Positions 22,801 to 32,903 of a stretch of 64,000 nucleotides of DNA are shown here, piece by piece; position 1 is the stretch's first letter; every line of letters starts with the position of its first letter. Location of the stretch: positions 124,001 through 188,000 of the forward strand of contig JABACO010000027.1 of the NCBI GenBank assembly GCA_013339895.1. Direction: 5' to 3'. The position numbers were made by a program, and so were the translations under genes. The notes under the pieces are model-generated. The model was not told the DNA's origin. It did no database searches and saw nothing but the letters and a program-made list of their open reading frames with translations. This DNA comes from Ephydatia muelleri (Eukaryota; Porifera; Demospongiae; Spongillida; Spongillidae).

Positions 22801-24729
22801 TACCGGGGTAACGGTCATGAAACGTTAACTGCAAATAGTATTTTAATCTTACCTGTACCTGTGATAATTAAATACAGCTACGAATCCGTTCAATCGTCGA
22901 TATCAATCCCCACGCGGCGCCAGTATAGAACTTACTCGCTTCTCTTTCCATGCCTCCAGAGGGTGAAAACACTATGTGCAGAATTGCTCAATAATTATTA
23001 TGCCCATACCATAGTACGGCTTCTATACCACTTATAAGTATAAAGTACACGAATAACAAGTCTTAATTAGCACCTTGCACCATACCATACAGTTTATCCC
23101 GCCCATGATTCAGGAATCTATACAGGGGACAGTAGAAGGAAAGGTTCAGTGATCCACCCCAACAGTATGCCTGTTCTTCAGTTGCATCAAGATCCTACCT
23201 GACCGATACTAGCAGACGCTACAGTGATAGGGGATATCTAGTCGTAGTATCTGAACTGGTATTAGGACGCGCAAGCGATGTTTGCTCATCTAGCTATAGT
23301 GTTCGGTTACAAAATGAAAAATGAAATCCCAACCATGTGTTCCAGTGTACACACATGTCAGTTTATGTTGTATGAAAGCTTTCGACATGAACCATCGTAA
23401 TTGCTGCATGGCTAGCACTCATGTACTGATACACATATAAAAATGCACTCACAGACAAGCTATGAGAGAAATGAAATGTGGTTATGTATGAATTGCCAAT
23501 TAAGCACAGCATTTGTCAAATAATATTTGATAATTGCGAGAATATACGAAATCCCTTATTTACATACTTTTAGTAAATTGGCGCCTACAACTCCTACATC
23601 ACCAATTAAAAATATTATGACATTGCCGAGCTAAATTTGTGGTACACGTTCTGTCACTATACATGGTGCATGGTTTGCAAAAGGCAGATTAAACATATCT
23701 TAATAAATCACGTGCATGCGCGTCACGTACATGTACTAAGACTGAGAGCAAGAAGGCCGTGGAATGGTATAGGTTATGTTATGAACGTCTGAGACTGAGC
23801 ACTGTAAAAATTCTTATGTTTTTTTATCGCACAGGTAGAGGCAGTCCAACACTTCTTGTTCGGGATTGCAATAGATGAAGGTTTTAAGGGCCCTCAAGCA
23901 AATACCCTTGCTTGGGATGTCCTCTACCCTGAGGTAAAGGATGTCAAAATCATTTGAGGTGACAAATAGGAATCTAGCTATTCTTTACATTGTAGCTAAT
24001 GATCACGCTCCTGCAAAGGATGAACCACAGTCCAGAAACATCGTATGAACAATCAGCTATTCATTACATTAAACATCTGATGTCGTGAAAGAACTTCTAT
24101 CTTGGTTTCATTATATAACTTCTGTCTTGAGTTTAAATTGCTTTCATTATATAAATTCTGTCTGGATGAACCACAGTCCAGAAACATCGTACGAACAATC
24201 AGCTATTCATTACATTAAACATCTGATGTCGTGAAAGAACTTTTATATTGGTTTCATTATGAGTTTAAATTGCATATAAATTCTGTCTTGTGTTTATAAA
24301 TTAGCTATAAATTACATGATGTCGTGAAAGAACTTCTGTCTTGGTTTTAAATTGTTTTCATTATAATATCATCAATTAGAACTTCTGTCCTGTGTTTAAA
24401 TCGTTTTCATAACGGTTGCGATTTCGATGAGAATCGATTTCTCCTTTTACGTTCATTATCAATTAGAACTTCTGTCCTGTGCATGTCGATTTCGGTAAGA
24501 ATCGATCTCTCTTTTTAATTATTCACGCTATAAACTGGGTCGTCAAAATCAAATCTCCATTCTATCAGGGAATTGAGTCCGCCTCCTCCCCCGGACTGTA
24601 TTCCCTGGATGTACAATATTTTAGACGGACCGTATTCCCTAGGGAGTTGGGTCCGGGGGGGGACCGTATTCCCTTAGGGAATATGGTCCGCCGGACCGAA
24701 AATTGGGCCGGACCGTATACCCTATGACA
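19637..24729. mobile_element. 5.1-kb non-autonomous element, TGTCA ends, CCGG duplication
   Basis: The left end is TGTCATAGGGTATACGGTCC and the right end is its complement, with inverted similarity continuing for more than 60 bp (GGACCGTATTCCC, CCGAAAATTGGGCC blocks) and repeated variants for ~200 bp. CCGG flanks both sides (19633-19636 and 24730-24733), and deleting the element plus one CCGG restores the Ngaro gag codons. The interior encodes no recognisable transposase. TGT...ACA ends with a 4-bp duplication fit integrase-type DNA transposons such as Ginger; the GGTCCG-rich ends resemble those of the Ginger element at 49668. The affiliation is inferred. Confidence 0.82.
21186..22341. mobile_element. 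hAT-type non-autonomous element with 8-bp TSD
   Basis: The 1156-bp element begins TAGGGTGTGTAACC and ends GGTTACACACCCTA, exact 14-bp inverted repeats. A perfect 8-bp duplication ATGCATGG flanks it (21178-21185 and 22342-22349). Subterminal copies of ATCGATTTTTCCGAATA and complements are clustered near both ends, as expected of hAT transposase-binding motifs. No transposase is encoded. It is nested inside the 19637-24729 element. Confidence 0.9.
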
Positions 24730-24733
24730 CCGG

Positions 24734-25245
24734 ACCTACTCGCGTACATGACGTCGATAATGCGCGCAAGCCGGGAGTACAGTGGTCTAGCCTGGGCGCA
24801 GTACGACACGGCCTACCGCCGACAGGCAGCAAGCACTAACAATCGCCGTTGGGCCCAAATAAATCCCTCTCTGTATTCTATCTGCTTTACCGGTCGTGCC
24901 CAGGGCTCCACGCCACGTTGCGAGCTTTGCACCTCGGTATTCCATACGGCTAAGGACTGCCCGTTCTCCACCAAAACGGAGATGGAGAAGACTCTGGAGG
25001 CGGTCCTAACCGCCTGTACTGGCCGCTCGGGGGGTCCATCAGGGGGCACGGAGAGCACTGAGATCTGCCGGAAATGGAACAATCTGCAATGCTCGTATCA
25101 GTGGTGCCGTTATCGCCACGTGTGTTTGGCATGCGGGGGCGCGCACCCGCTGAGGCAGTGTCAGTCGGATCCGGGCAGAGCCAGAGCTGCCCCGCCATCG
25201 CAATTTGGCACACCGCCATCAAAGAAGCTGCGTAATGGCCCTTGA
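24734..25245 (+). CDS. Ngaro gag, C-terminal part with Cys/His finger
   Basis: This carries on the gag frame from 19636 (frame kept after removal of the insertion). It contains LARVEL-free helical sequence (SREYSGLAWAQYDTAYRRQA), one cysteine cluster CELCTSVFHTAKDC, and a second CRKWNNLQCSYQWCRYRHVC followed by CLACGGAHPLRQC. These look like zinc-binding knuckles for nucleic-acid packaging. It ends at a stop after PSKKLRNGP. The RT frame starts 123 bp downstream. Confidence 0.8.
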
Positions 25246-25368
25246 ATCCCGAATGCTGATGCTGCATGCTTTCAGTGCATTGTGTACTTGTTATCACCTT
25301 AGCTGTATAAAACCTTAGGTGTTGAATTTAATGTTTTCATTACCTCCCTTCTTAATTACTCGGTAGGT

Positions 25369-27090
25369 ATGTACAAGTATACTGCCGATCTCCTGGCACT
25401 CGACCAGTGCAGACCGCTGCCTGACACTCAGTGCACCCATAAATACCGAGCCGGTATTACCACACCCTTACGATGGGAAGGATGGGAACATGCCCTTCGT
25501 CTCCACCCGGACAGGCAGTTTGTCCACTACATAGTGTCAGGTCTGAGAGAAGGCTTTCGAGTAGGCTTCAACTACTCGCGATTGTGCAGCGGAAGAGTAG
25601 CTAACATGCCGTCGGCCAGGGAGCATCCTCAAGTCGTGAGGGAGTATTTAGCTACCGAATGTGCCGAGGGCAGAATATTGGGACCTCTGGTCGCATCGTG
25701 GGCCGATACGATATACGTCAGCCGTTTTGGTGTCATTCCGAAGGGCACCACCGGCAAGTGGAGACTGATCTTAGATCTTTCCTCGCCATCTGATGGAAGC
25801 GTGAACGACGGCATCGACAAAAATCTATGCGGCCTCACGTATGCAACCGTTGATCAAGCAGTCGATATCGTACTGAAGCTGGGGAGGGGTGCGCTGCTGG
25901 CGAAAATTGACATCATGCATGCCTACCGGTTGATCCCCGTGCACCCGGACGACCACTGGCTGTTGGGAATGCACTTCGAAGGGGCAACGTTCATGGACAC
26001 CGTCCTGCCGTTTGGTCTAAGGTCTGCTCCAAAATTGTTCAACGCCATCGCAGACTCGCTGGAGTGGATATGCAGGAGCAGGGGTGTAAGCCACATCATG
26101 CATTACCTTGACGATTTTCTCGTGTTGGGTGCCCCGTACGCACCAGAATGCGCGAATAACTTGGCGGTGCTACGAGCAGTGTTTGACGAACTGGGTGTGC
26201 CGTTAGCTGAGCATAAGACAGCCGGTCCAACGGCGACGTTAGTTTTCCTGGGAGTCAGCGTCGACTCCGTAAGCCTGATGCTGCGCCTGCCAGAGGATAA
26301 GCTGTCCGAATTGAGGGGTATCATCCAAACGTGGTTAGGAAGGAAGGTAACCACTGTCCGCGAGCTCCAATCGCTAGTGGGAAAACTAGAAAATGCCTGC
26401 AAGGTTGTTCGTCCTGGGAGATCATTCCTACGCCGGATGATCGAACTCCTCGGTGGCGTGAAGGCTAAGCGACGGCCGATACGCCTCAATGCGTCTTTCC
26501 GTTCAGACCTTCTCTGGTGGCACTGCTTCTTGGCATCTTGGAACGGAGTAGCAGCCTGCAGAAGCAGCGAGCTAGAGCGACCGGAGGTAACCGTATACTG
26601 CGACGCCTCCGGGGCAGTGGGCTGTGCGGCATGGTGGGATGAAGGTTGGCTCCAGTATAAATGGACACCCGAACTGATATTTGCACCCATAATGCCGAAA
26701 GAAACCCTACCAATCGTCCTAGCTTGCGCTGTGTGGGGTGGTACCTGGAAGCATAAGCTAGTGAGAGTATATTGCGACAACGAAGGAGCAGTGGCAAGCT
26801 TAAATTCGGGCCGTTCCAGGGAACCATGGGCTATGCACCTAATTAGGTGCTTATTCTTCATCAAAGCGATCTACTCGCTAGAATTACAAGTTCTTCACAT
26901 ACAAGGAGTGCGAAACGTCTTGGCAGATGCACTGTCCCGCGATGACACTAATTATTTCCGTTCACAGGTACCCAAAGCGCGCCACTTCAAGGTTCCAGAG
27001 CAGGTCCTGCGGCTACTAGTTTTGGAGCGCCCGGATTGGACATCAGCCACCTGGACTCAGTTGTTCGTCAACTGTTTTCCGCCGGGCTAG
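25369..27090 (+). CDS. Ngaro reverse transcriptase - RNase H
   Basis: An intact 573-residue frame. The RT palm and fingers span roughly residues 95-290: VSRFGVIPKGTTGKWRLILD, LLAKIDIMHAYRLIPV (first catalytic Asp), LPFGLRSAPKLFN, and YLDDF with catalytic Asp248 and Asp249. Connection and RNase H follow (residues ~405-530) with VTVYCDASG (Asp412), PKETLPIVLA, VYCDNEGA and HIQGVRNVLADALSRD. This matches the RT-RH of DIRS-order elements. The recombinase frame begins before this one ends, the usual overlap in the group. The start at ATG 25369 is the first Met after a plausible gap from gag. Confidence 0.93.
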   Translation: MYKYTADLLALDQCRPLPDTQCTHKYRAGITTPLRWEGWEHALRLHPDRQFVHYIVSGLREGFRVGFNYSRLCSGRVANMPSAREHPQVVREYLATECAEGRILGPLVASWADTIYVSRFGVIPKGTTGKWRLILDLSSPSDGSVNDGIDKNLCGLTYATVDQAVDIVLKLGRGALLAKIDIMHAYRLIPVHPDDHWLLGMHFEGATFMDTVLPFGLRSAPKLFNAIADSLEWICRSRGVSHIMHYLDDFLVLGAPYAPECANNLAVLRAVFDELGVPLAEHKTAGPTATLVFLGVSVDSVSLMLRLPEDKLSELRGIIQTWLGRKVTTVRELQSLVGKLENACKVVRPGRSFLRRMIELLGGVKAKRRPIRLNASFRSDLLWWHCFLASWNGVAACRSSELERPEVTVYCDASGAVGCAAWWDEGWLQYKWTPELIFAPIMPKETLPIVLACAVWGGTWKHKLVRVYCDNEGAVASLNSGRSREPWAMHLIRCLFFIKAIYSLELQVLHIQGVRNVLADALSRDDTNYFRSQVPKARHFKVPEQVLRLLVLERPDWTSATWTQLFVNCFPPG

Positions 27091-28021
27091 CTACGTCAAC
27101 AAAGAAAACGTATAAAACGGGGGGCGATCGATATGTAGATTTTTGTACTAAGGCGGGTATTACAGCATTTCCGGTATCAGAGCGGGCACTATCCTTGTTC
27201 GCAGCGTCCCTATTTAATGATGGTCTATCGGGCAACACAGCCAAGACCTACTTGGCTGGAATCAGGTACACACAGATCGCTATGGGATTGCCGGACCCTA
27301 AGATCTGTGCAATGGTACAGCTCGAGTACATATAATTAAAGGGTTTAGAAGATTGTCTGGGGGAAGAACACGCCCTCGACTTCCTATAACCCCCGCTATC
27401 TTGTCAAAACTAAAGCAATGCTGGGCCGTGTCGGGCAGTCAGCATAACTCTTCCATGCTCTGGGCCGCATCCTGCATGTGCTTCTTCGGTTTCCTACGTT
27501 CAGGGGAGATTGTAGTCCCGTCGGATGCCGAGTACGATGCATCAGTTCACCTGAGTTATGGCGATGTCAAGGCAGACAGTGTCCAGAAGCCCAGTTATCT
27601 AGAGGTGGCTATTAAGGCTTCGAAGACAGACCCATTTCGGAAGGGTGTAAAGGTCTACCTAGGTGCATCTGGAGCCGAATTGTGTCCCGTCGCTGCAATT
27701 CTGAGCTATATGGTAATCCGAGGCTCGCTACCTGGCCCGTTCTTCATGTTCGAGGACAAACGACCTCTCACTAGGGATCGCTTTGTCGGCGAGATGCGTA
27801 AAGCATTAGAGCAGGCCGGTGTTACCGCAAAACAATATTCTGGCCACAGCTTTCGTATCGGTGCAGCTACGACAGCGGCGTCGTGTGGTCTACAGGACTC
27901 CCTAATCAAGACCCTAGGACGATGGGAAAGCGCTGCATACGCAGTGTATATTAGGACGCCAATTACGGACCTATGCTCCGTGTCATCTAGACTAGTATCC
28001 AGGAGCGGCGCGCGACCTTGA
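27036..28021 (+). pseudogene. Ngaro tyrosine recombinase (one frameshift)
   Basis: The N-terminal core-binding half (27036-27335) reads LATSTKKTYKTGGDRYVDFC to ALSLFAASLFNDGLSGNTAK. The catalytic half is in another frame (27353-28021), with the first Arg in FGFLRSGEIV, the His-x-x-Arg in GHSFRIGAAT, and the nucleophilic Tyr in AAYAVYIRTP. All catalytic residues except the frame are preserved. The shift lies near 27327-27340 in ACATATAATTAAAGG and looks like a two-base TA expansion that also creates a stop. The enzyme would recombine the circular element DNA into the genome; this copy should not. Confidence 0.9.
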
Positions 28022-28149
28022 TTTTGCATACGCATTCGTGTATTTATTGGTCCGACTGGGTTTTTTGTATAATTACATGTAATGGAAATTACTATTGCTT
28101 GGGGGTGGGAAAGGGGTCACAGGTATAAAACCCCCCCCTTTCCCATTGG

Positions 28150-28335
28150 GGGGGTGGGGACAGCAGCGTGCAGGTCCCCTCTAGGTTACACCCCCAAGCG
28201 CAGAGGGGTTCCCAGTCCAACCAGAGAAAAGCTATATTATCTCTGGCCCAACCGTTCCCCCCATGGCATTTAGATGACCCCCCAAGTATTGACAAGGCTA
28301 CTGCAACCGACATGACATCACGACTTCACATTAAA
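28150..28335 (+). repeat. Ngaro split direct repeat B1
   Basis: A 186-bp segment from GGGGGTGGGGACAGCAGCGT to CACATTAAA, repeated as B2 at 28484-28669 with only a few differences (for example CTCTAGG versus CTCCAGG). It directly abuts A2 by a one- or two-base overlap, as expected of B1-A2 junctions. Confidence 0.92.
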
Positions 28336-28440
28336 TGAAGGTTAACGAGTTAACCAAGGTTAATGTGGGAGTGTATCACGCATGCGCAAGCAATACTCGA
28401 GACTTGACGAGCACGCGTGGTGGTTGTGCATTTTTCTTTT
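28334..28440 (+). repeat. Ngaro split direct repeat A2
   Basis: A 107-bp copy of the left-end repeat A1 (16697-16803), from AATGAAGGTTAACGAG to TTTTTCTTTT. Between A2 and B2 are about 43 bp (GTAATTCTTTCTCCAGACCT onward) not found at A1. Confidence 0.93.
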
Positions 28441-28483
28441 GTAATTCTTTCTCCAGACCTAGTCTGTGACATCTATCTGTTGT

Positions 28484-28669
28484 GGGGGTGGGGACAGCAG
28501 CGTGCAGGTCCCCTCCAGGTTACACCCCCAAGCGCAGAGGGGTTCCCAGTCCAACCAGAGAAAAGCTATATTATCTCTGGCCCAACAGTTCCCCCCATGG
28601 CATTTAGATGACCCCCCAAGTATTGACAAGGCTACTGCAACCGACATGACATCACGACTTCACATTAAA
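28484..28669 (+). repeat. Ngaro split direct repeat B2 (right end)
   Basis: Second copy of B1, same length, ending CACTTCACATTAAA-type sequence at 28669. This marks the right boundary of the element; beyond it the sequence is AT-rich intron of gene 1. Confidence 0.92.
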
Positions 28670-29297
28670 GTGTATAAAGGATGTCCACAAATGGTTTTAA
28701 TCTCTATAACTCTGCACCCATAATAGTTAATAAGCTTATTAAAAGGTTATGCATTGCAATGATCATGCCAATAATATTAGTGCAAACGAAATGTTAAGTA
28801 ATTTTAATATTTATATTAACAAACTAAAATCAAGAACAATAATGTTAATTAATAATCTGCAACAAACTGTATTATGATTATTAGTCCAAAAGTAAATCAA
28901 TTATTTCATTGTAACATAAAATTCAAATCAACAAATCAAACTTGATAAAGCTCACACAATCAAGAGGATAATGACTCACTATTAAAATTAAGCTATTTGA
29001 TTATTATGTTTGTAATTGTAATCACCAGCTTTAATTAGATTTAATATAAGCCATTAAGGAATTATAAATTAATAACCGAAAGTTCCTTTTAAGAGTTTGC
29101 TATTAAGCAAATTCTACTATGAGAAATTGTGAATCAGTCTATGATTTGAAGTACTTACAATATATCACAATATCATTATTACATTCTGAAATCCCACGAA
29201 ACCATTAGCATCTATTAAATCATTGAAATCATGTGGAGAGAAATAGTACCATAGACAATTATTGAGTCAGTGTATGGATTATTTATTACTTGTGTAG
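28670..29297 (+). other. AT-rich end of the large intron of gene 1
   Basis: About 630 bp of very AT-rich DNA, no frames of note, leading to the acceptor TTATTACTTGTGTAG at 29297. Confidence 0.65.
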
Positions 29298-30894
29298 CGC
29301 ATCTTTGGAGTGCACGATGAGGTAGAACCTCTCACTGCTGGGATCATTCCGCATCAAGTTGACAGTCCCTACAGCAATATGATCATCTATGACTTGGCCG
29401 GACATCACCAATACTTCTCCAGCCACTCTGCATGTCTGGAGGCCATCTCCCTCACCAGTCCAGCCATCTTCCTCCTCCTGCAGGACCTAAGGCATGCCCC
29501 TGAGGTCATGACTAAGGAGGTGCACTACTGGTCCACAATGATTGATGGTGTGTGCCACAAGTGTCCCCAGCAGTCATCAGTGATAGTGGTGGGCACACAT
29601 GCTGACCTGCTAACACCAAGACAGCTGTCTCAGAAATTAACCCACCTGCGATCATGTGCTGAGATGGCCATTAACCACCAAAAATTAGTAAGCATTTTAG
29701 CCTTGAACGTTGCGGCCACATATAGTGGAGAGATGGATCAGTTTAAGGACGAGCTGTGCAGAATGAATAAAGATGTAGTGCATATGTCTCCTTCCATTCC
29801 TATAATGTGTCACATGATGCTTGCCTTCTTGAAGCAGAGGATACCTGATCTTGATGTGGATGCCATATCCCTCTCTGACCTTATTGCTTATCTTGCAGCT
29901 GATCCGGATAAACTCATTGATCCTGATAGCACCAAAATTGTCCCAATTTTACAGACGTTGTCAGAGAAGGGTTTGATTCTCTTCATTCTATCTGAAGTGT
30001 CACTCAATAGCTGGATAGTCCTTCGCAAAGAGAGCATTCTCAAGAAGGTCAATGGAGCTTTGTTTGCTGATCCATCTCTCAAAGAGTATATCCATGTAGC
30101 TAGCAATACTGGGATAGTACCCAGAGCAGTTATTAAGAAAATATTCCCAGAATACAATGTTGAAATGATAACTCAGTTTATGATTCACTTTGAGTTGTGT
30201 CAAGCAGTAGAGTTATCCCAGGTTGATACAAACATGGCACCAGAAGGATCTCCCAGCTCAGACCTTGGTCCCCTCCTCTTCTTCCCAGCTCTCGTCAGTG
30301 TTGAGAGGCCAAGTAGTGCCACAGTTCCCAATAATAGTTTTGGTTGGTCCATGATTGTCAAGTCTCCAGATCAGTTCTTCACCACACGCTGTCTTCATGT
30401 CCTTCTTCGTAGACTGCCGTCTAAGTTTGCTTTACCTGCAATCTGGGCCACACCCCTACACTCAAATCATTATAAATGTGATGTGTGGAGCAGGGGTATA
30501 AAATGGCTTAATGAGACAGGGGTGACCACCATTGTTGAGATGAGTGAGACATTCCAGTCCCTCACGTTGGCAATGTTCTCCCCTGACAGAGAAAGCCATA
30601 AGTATGTAGCCTTTGCTCATGCTGTTCTTGCGGTCATTAAGACAGCCAGTCAGGAATTCTGTCCACACTTCGAGGTGTTGGAGCTCATCTCCTACCCATC
30701 TGAAGCCAGCTCAGACCACTCTGATGATGCAAAGGTACCATTAAAGAAGGCCCTTCCTGAAGGGGTGGAGCTTTCCTCATTAAAGAAGGCCCTTATTGAA
30801 GGAGATAAGCACATTACTGATGTGAATGGTGAGAAGTATGTGGTGATGAAAGTGTGGATGAAGATAGAGCCATATCTTCCATACCTTGTTGGAG
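29298..30894 (+). CDS. ROC (C-terminal part) and COR domain exon (gene 1)
   Basis: The exon starts after TTGTGTAG at 29297 (RIFGVHDEVEPLTAGIIPHQ) and ends GTTGGAG|GTGAGA in phase 1. ROC continues with the switch region LTAGI, G3 in MIIYDLAGHHQY, and G4-like VVGTHADLL. COR follows from about residue 165 (PIMCHMMLAFLKQR, YIHVASNTGIVPRAVIKKIF, LLFFPALVSVERPSS). The C-terminal ~200 residues hold a further folded region (FGWSMIVKSPDQFFTTRCLH) and a small internal duplication (PLKKALPEG / SLKKALIEG). COR mediates dimerisation and gates GTP hydrolysis in ROCO proteins. The frame is intact over 1.6 kb. Confidence 0.92.
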
Positions 30895-30947
30895 GTGAGA
30901 GGTTGGTAGGTATGATTATAAGTATTGACCTGTCTATTGTTTTACAG

Positions 30948-31025
30948 TAAATCCTCCTGTGGTTCCTTCCTCTTCTTCCTTGTCACCATCAGATCCAGTA
31001 GGCCAAACAGTTTCACAATTGAAAG
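30948..31025 (+). CDS. Linker exon (gene 1)
   Basis: A 78-bp exon between TTGTTTTACAG and GTTATTGC, phase 1 in and phase 1 out. It encodes a Pro/Ser-rich linker (VNPPVVPSSSSLSPSDPVGQ) between COR and the Death domain. Its phase fits exons 29298-30894 and 31161-31214. Confidence 0.75.
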
Positions 31026-31160
31026 GTTATTGCATTATTAGTATTAAGTTTTATTTCTGTTCTTAAAAATGATGAAGACAATACTCGAAACCCTAATTTT
31101 AAGTCATGTATGGTGCGAGTGTAATATGTCTGAGTGCTTTAAAACTTTATTATCTTGCAG

Positions 31161-31214
31161 CACCATCGTCCCAGCTATTGTCAGGATTGACAAACCACGT
31201 TGAGACGTTAGAAG
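31161..31214 (+). CDS. Short linker exon (gene 1)
   Basis: A 54-bp exon between TTATCTTGCAG and GTCAGT, phase 1-1, encoding APSSQLLSGLTNHVETLE. It is symmetric and could be skipped. Confidence 0.7.
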
Positions 31215-31402
31215 GTCAGTATAATTGTTGTGCATGCAGGTCACTGTGCATGCTTAGTTGACATCATGATACACTATCATTGCCCCTTTTCATACTCCTT
31301 TGCTGCCATCTCTAAATGATGATGAGTTGCAATATTTGAAAAGTATAGTCATAAAAGGTTGTACCAATTTGTGATCTTCAGCCTGGTTTCTTATTGATAC
31401 AG

Positions 31403-31776
31403 GGGGTGGCTCCTCTGCTTCCATCTTTATGTGCAATCTAAAGGACCTGATGAATGATATTGCCTCCAAGATCCCTGCCAAGTGGAGGTCAGTTGGCATC
31501 CAGTTGGAACTTTCAAGTGGCACTCTTGACAGCATTAAAGAAGACATGGCAGGAAAACCACGTGCATGTCTTGATTCATTTGAGCAAGTATTCACTACAT
31601 GGGAGCGACAAGGCCCCAGTCCATACACCTGGAATACCATCATTGAGGTGTTAAGAGAACCAGCAGTTGGAGAGGTGGCTCTGGCAGATGAATTAGAAGT
31701 CAAACATTTGAAATCCACACAACCAACCCATGCCACACAGCACCCATCACGCATTCCTACATGCTCAGACATGTAA
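31403..31776 (+). CDS. Death-domain terminal exon (gene 1)
   Basis: It follows the acceptor TTGATACAG in phase 1 and runs to TAA at 31776. After a Gly/Ser linker it encodes a Death domain: LKDLMNDIASKIPAKWRSVG, IQLELSSGTLDSIKEDM, CLDSFEQVFTTWERQ, TWNTIIEVLREPAVGEVALA. This has the six-helix pattern with the conserved W in AKW and in TTW. Death domains form homotypic oligomers in innate immune and apoptotic signalling. With ankyrin, ROC and COR upstream, the product is a candidate NLR-like or MALT-like sensor scaffold; that role is inferred. Confidence 0.92.
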
Positions 31777-32663
31777 TTCTATAGTTTAATGAAGTTGAAC
31801 TTTGATCTACTTGTAATTGAAGGAATCTGTTGTGATGAATGCATCTTTTTTTCTTTTCATTCTTAGTTGCTGCGTTCTTTTAATGTATATTCATGATTTT
31901 CAGTAGCTGTTATTGCTGCTATGTCCATTACACGTTTGCAAGTATTAAAATAATTATGTTATCAAAGGAGTTATATAAGTGGAAGCTATGCATGGAGAAT
32001 GGAGCTGATGTTATGGTTTTTTGAAAGTCAATAATTTCCATGTTTTGTACAGTATCTCTGCTAGTCAACAGGATTTCTTATGCACCATATACAGTAAGTA
32101 CATGTACACCCATTCACTTTCTTGTTAGTGATTCAGTGCAAAGAGGTAGTAAAATTGATTATAAATCGCATTTAATGCCTCTCGCTTTTGATCATGATCA
32201 ATTCATTCGAAGTGAACAGAACAGAATGCCAGGACAAGAAGGGAGAGAAGGCAGACAAAGCCCAAGGTTCCCAACAATAAGCTAAGAACAATTGATAGAT
32301 GCTCCACAAAGAGAGATAGATCTACTATACAATTTGATTATTGGCCCACTCTGATCCTCTTAATCACTACAGGTTGTGGAAACTCTGGCTACCATCATTG
32401 TGAGAGAGAGTAATGAATAGGTGAAGCAGCCACTCTTGGTCATCCATATTTATGTATTGCATGTTGTGTAGCCTTTAGTACTGACTGTATGCATGTCGTA
32501 ATATAATTATTACATCAAATGAATATGAAATAAATTTTCAATCCAAAATGAAACTGGTAAGAAACCTGTGAGAGAGTGCTTTGTGGGAGGAACAATATCT
32601 TAAGGGAAGGACCTGGGGAGGAGCAACCCTTCAATACTGAACATGTGCCAATCTCAACGATTC
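31777..32663. other. Gene 1 3' region and convergent intergenic DNA
   Basis: 3' flank of gene 1 facing the 3' end of the minus-strand coiled-coil gene. No clear polyadenylation signal was singled out; several AT-rich segments are possible. A short + frame at 32040-32285 lacks protein-like features. Confidence 0.5.
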
Positions 32664-32747
32664 CTACTTCTCTGCAAGCAGCTGCTTGACCAGTTCTGTC
32701 TGGAAGCTCAGCATCTTAACCCTCTCCTTGTCCCTGCTGGCTGTTTT
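32664..32747 (-). CDS. Coiled-coil gene, last exon
   Basis: The minus strand reads CACCATCAG|AAAACAGCC and then KTASRDKERVKMLSFQTELV, ending KQLLAEK and TAG. The exon is 84 bp, phase 0 in, matching the phase 0 exit of the exon at 32904-33004. The charged heptad-like sequence suggests the end of a coiled coil. The protein family was not recognised. Confidence 0.55.
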   Translation of the reverse strand, partial: KTASRDKERVKMLSFQTELVKQLLAEK

Positions 32748-32903
32748 CTGATGGTGTGGGAAGGAACCAGCTATACAAGTCACATGATAGGTGTGGGTGT
32801 GGTCCAGACCTCCATCTGAAGAGTTGTCAGATCATCTCTGCTAGACTTCAGGTTTCATGTTGGCTTGACAGCTGCAGAAGTTCCACTCCCTAGTGTTGCT
32901 CAC

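Larger units (their letters stand above)
16697..28669 (+). mobile_element. Ngaro-type tyrosine-recombinase retrotransposon
   Basis: A DIRS-order retrotransposon recognised by three coding parts in order (gag with Cys/His finger, reverse transcriptase plus RNase H, tyrosine recombinase) and by split direct repeats arranged A1 - ORFs - B1 - A2 - B2, the hallmark of Ngaro and PAT-like elements. A1/A2 are 107 bp and B1/B2 186 bp. It integrates through a recombinase and makes no target-site duplication. It lies in the same orientation as gene 1, inside its intron. It is inflated by insertions at 17048-18262, 18442-19168 and 19637-24729; without them it is about 4.9 kb. Gag and recombinase lesions make it non-functional. 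Confidence 0.93.

Noticed and set aside
26103..26864. 253-residue minus-strand frame
   Set aside because: Shadow of the intact Ngaro reverse transcriptase on the opposite strand.
28082..28723. Small repeated frames near the Ngaro right end
   Set aside because: They lie in the split direct repeats B1 and B2 and are repeated because the DNA is.
32800..32837. Extra minus-strand coiled-coil exon reading DDLTTLQMEV
   Set aside because: Acceptor phase does not match the neighbouring exons; the two flanking exons join in phase without it.
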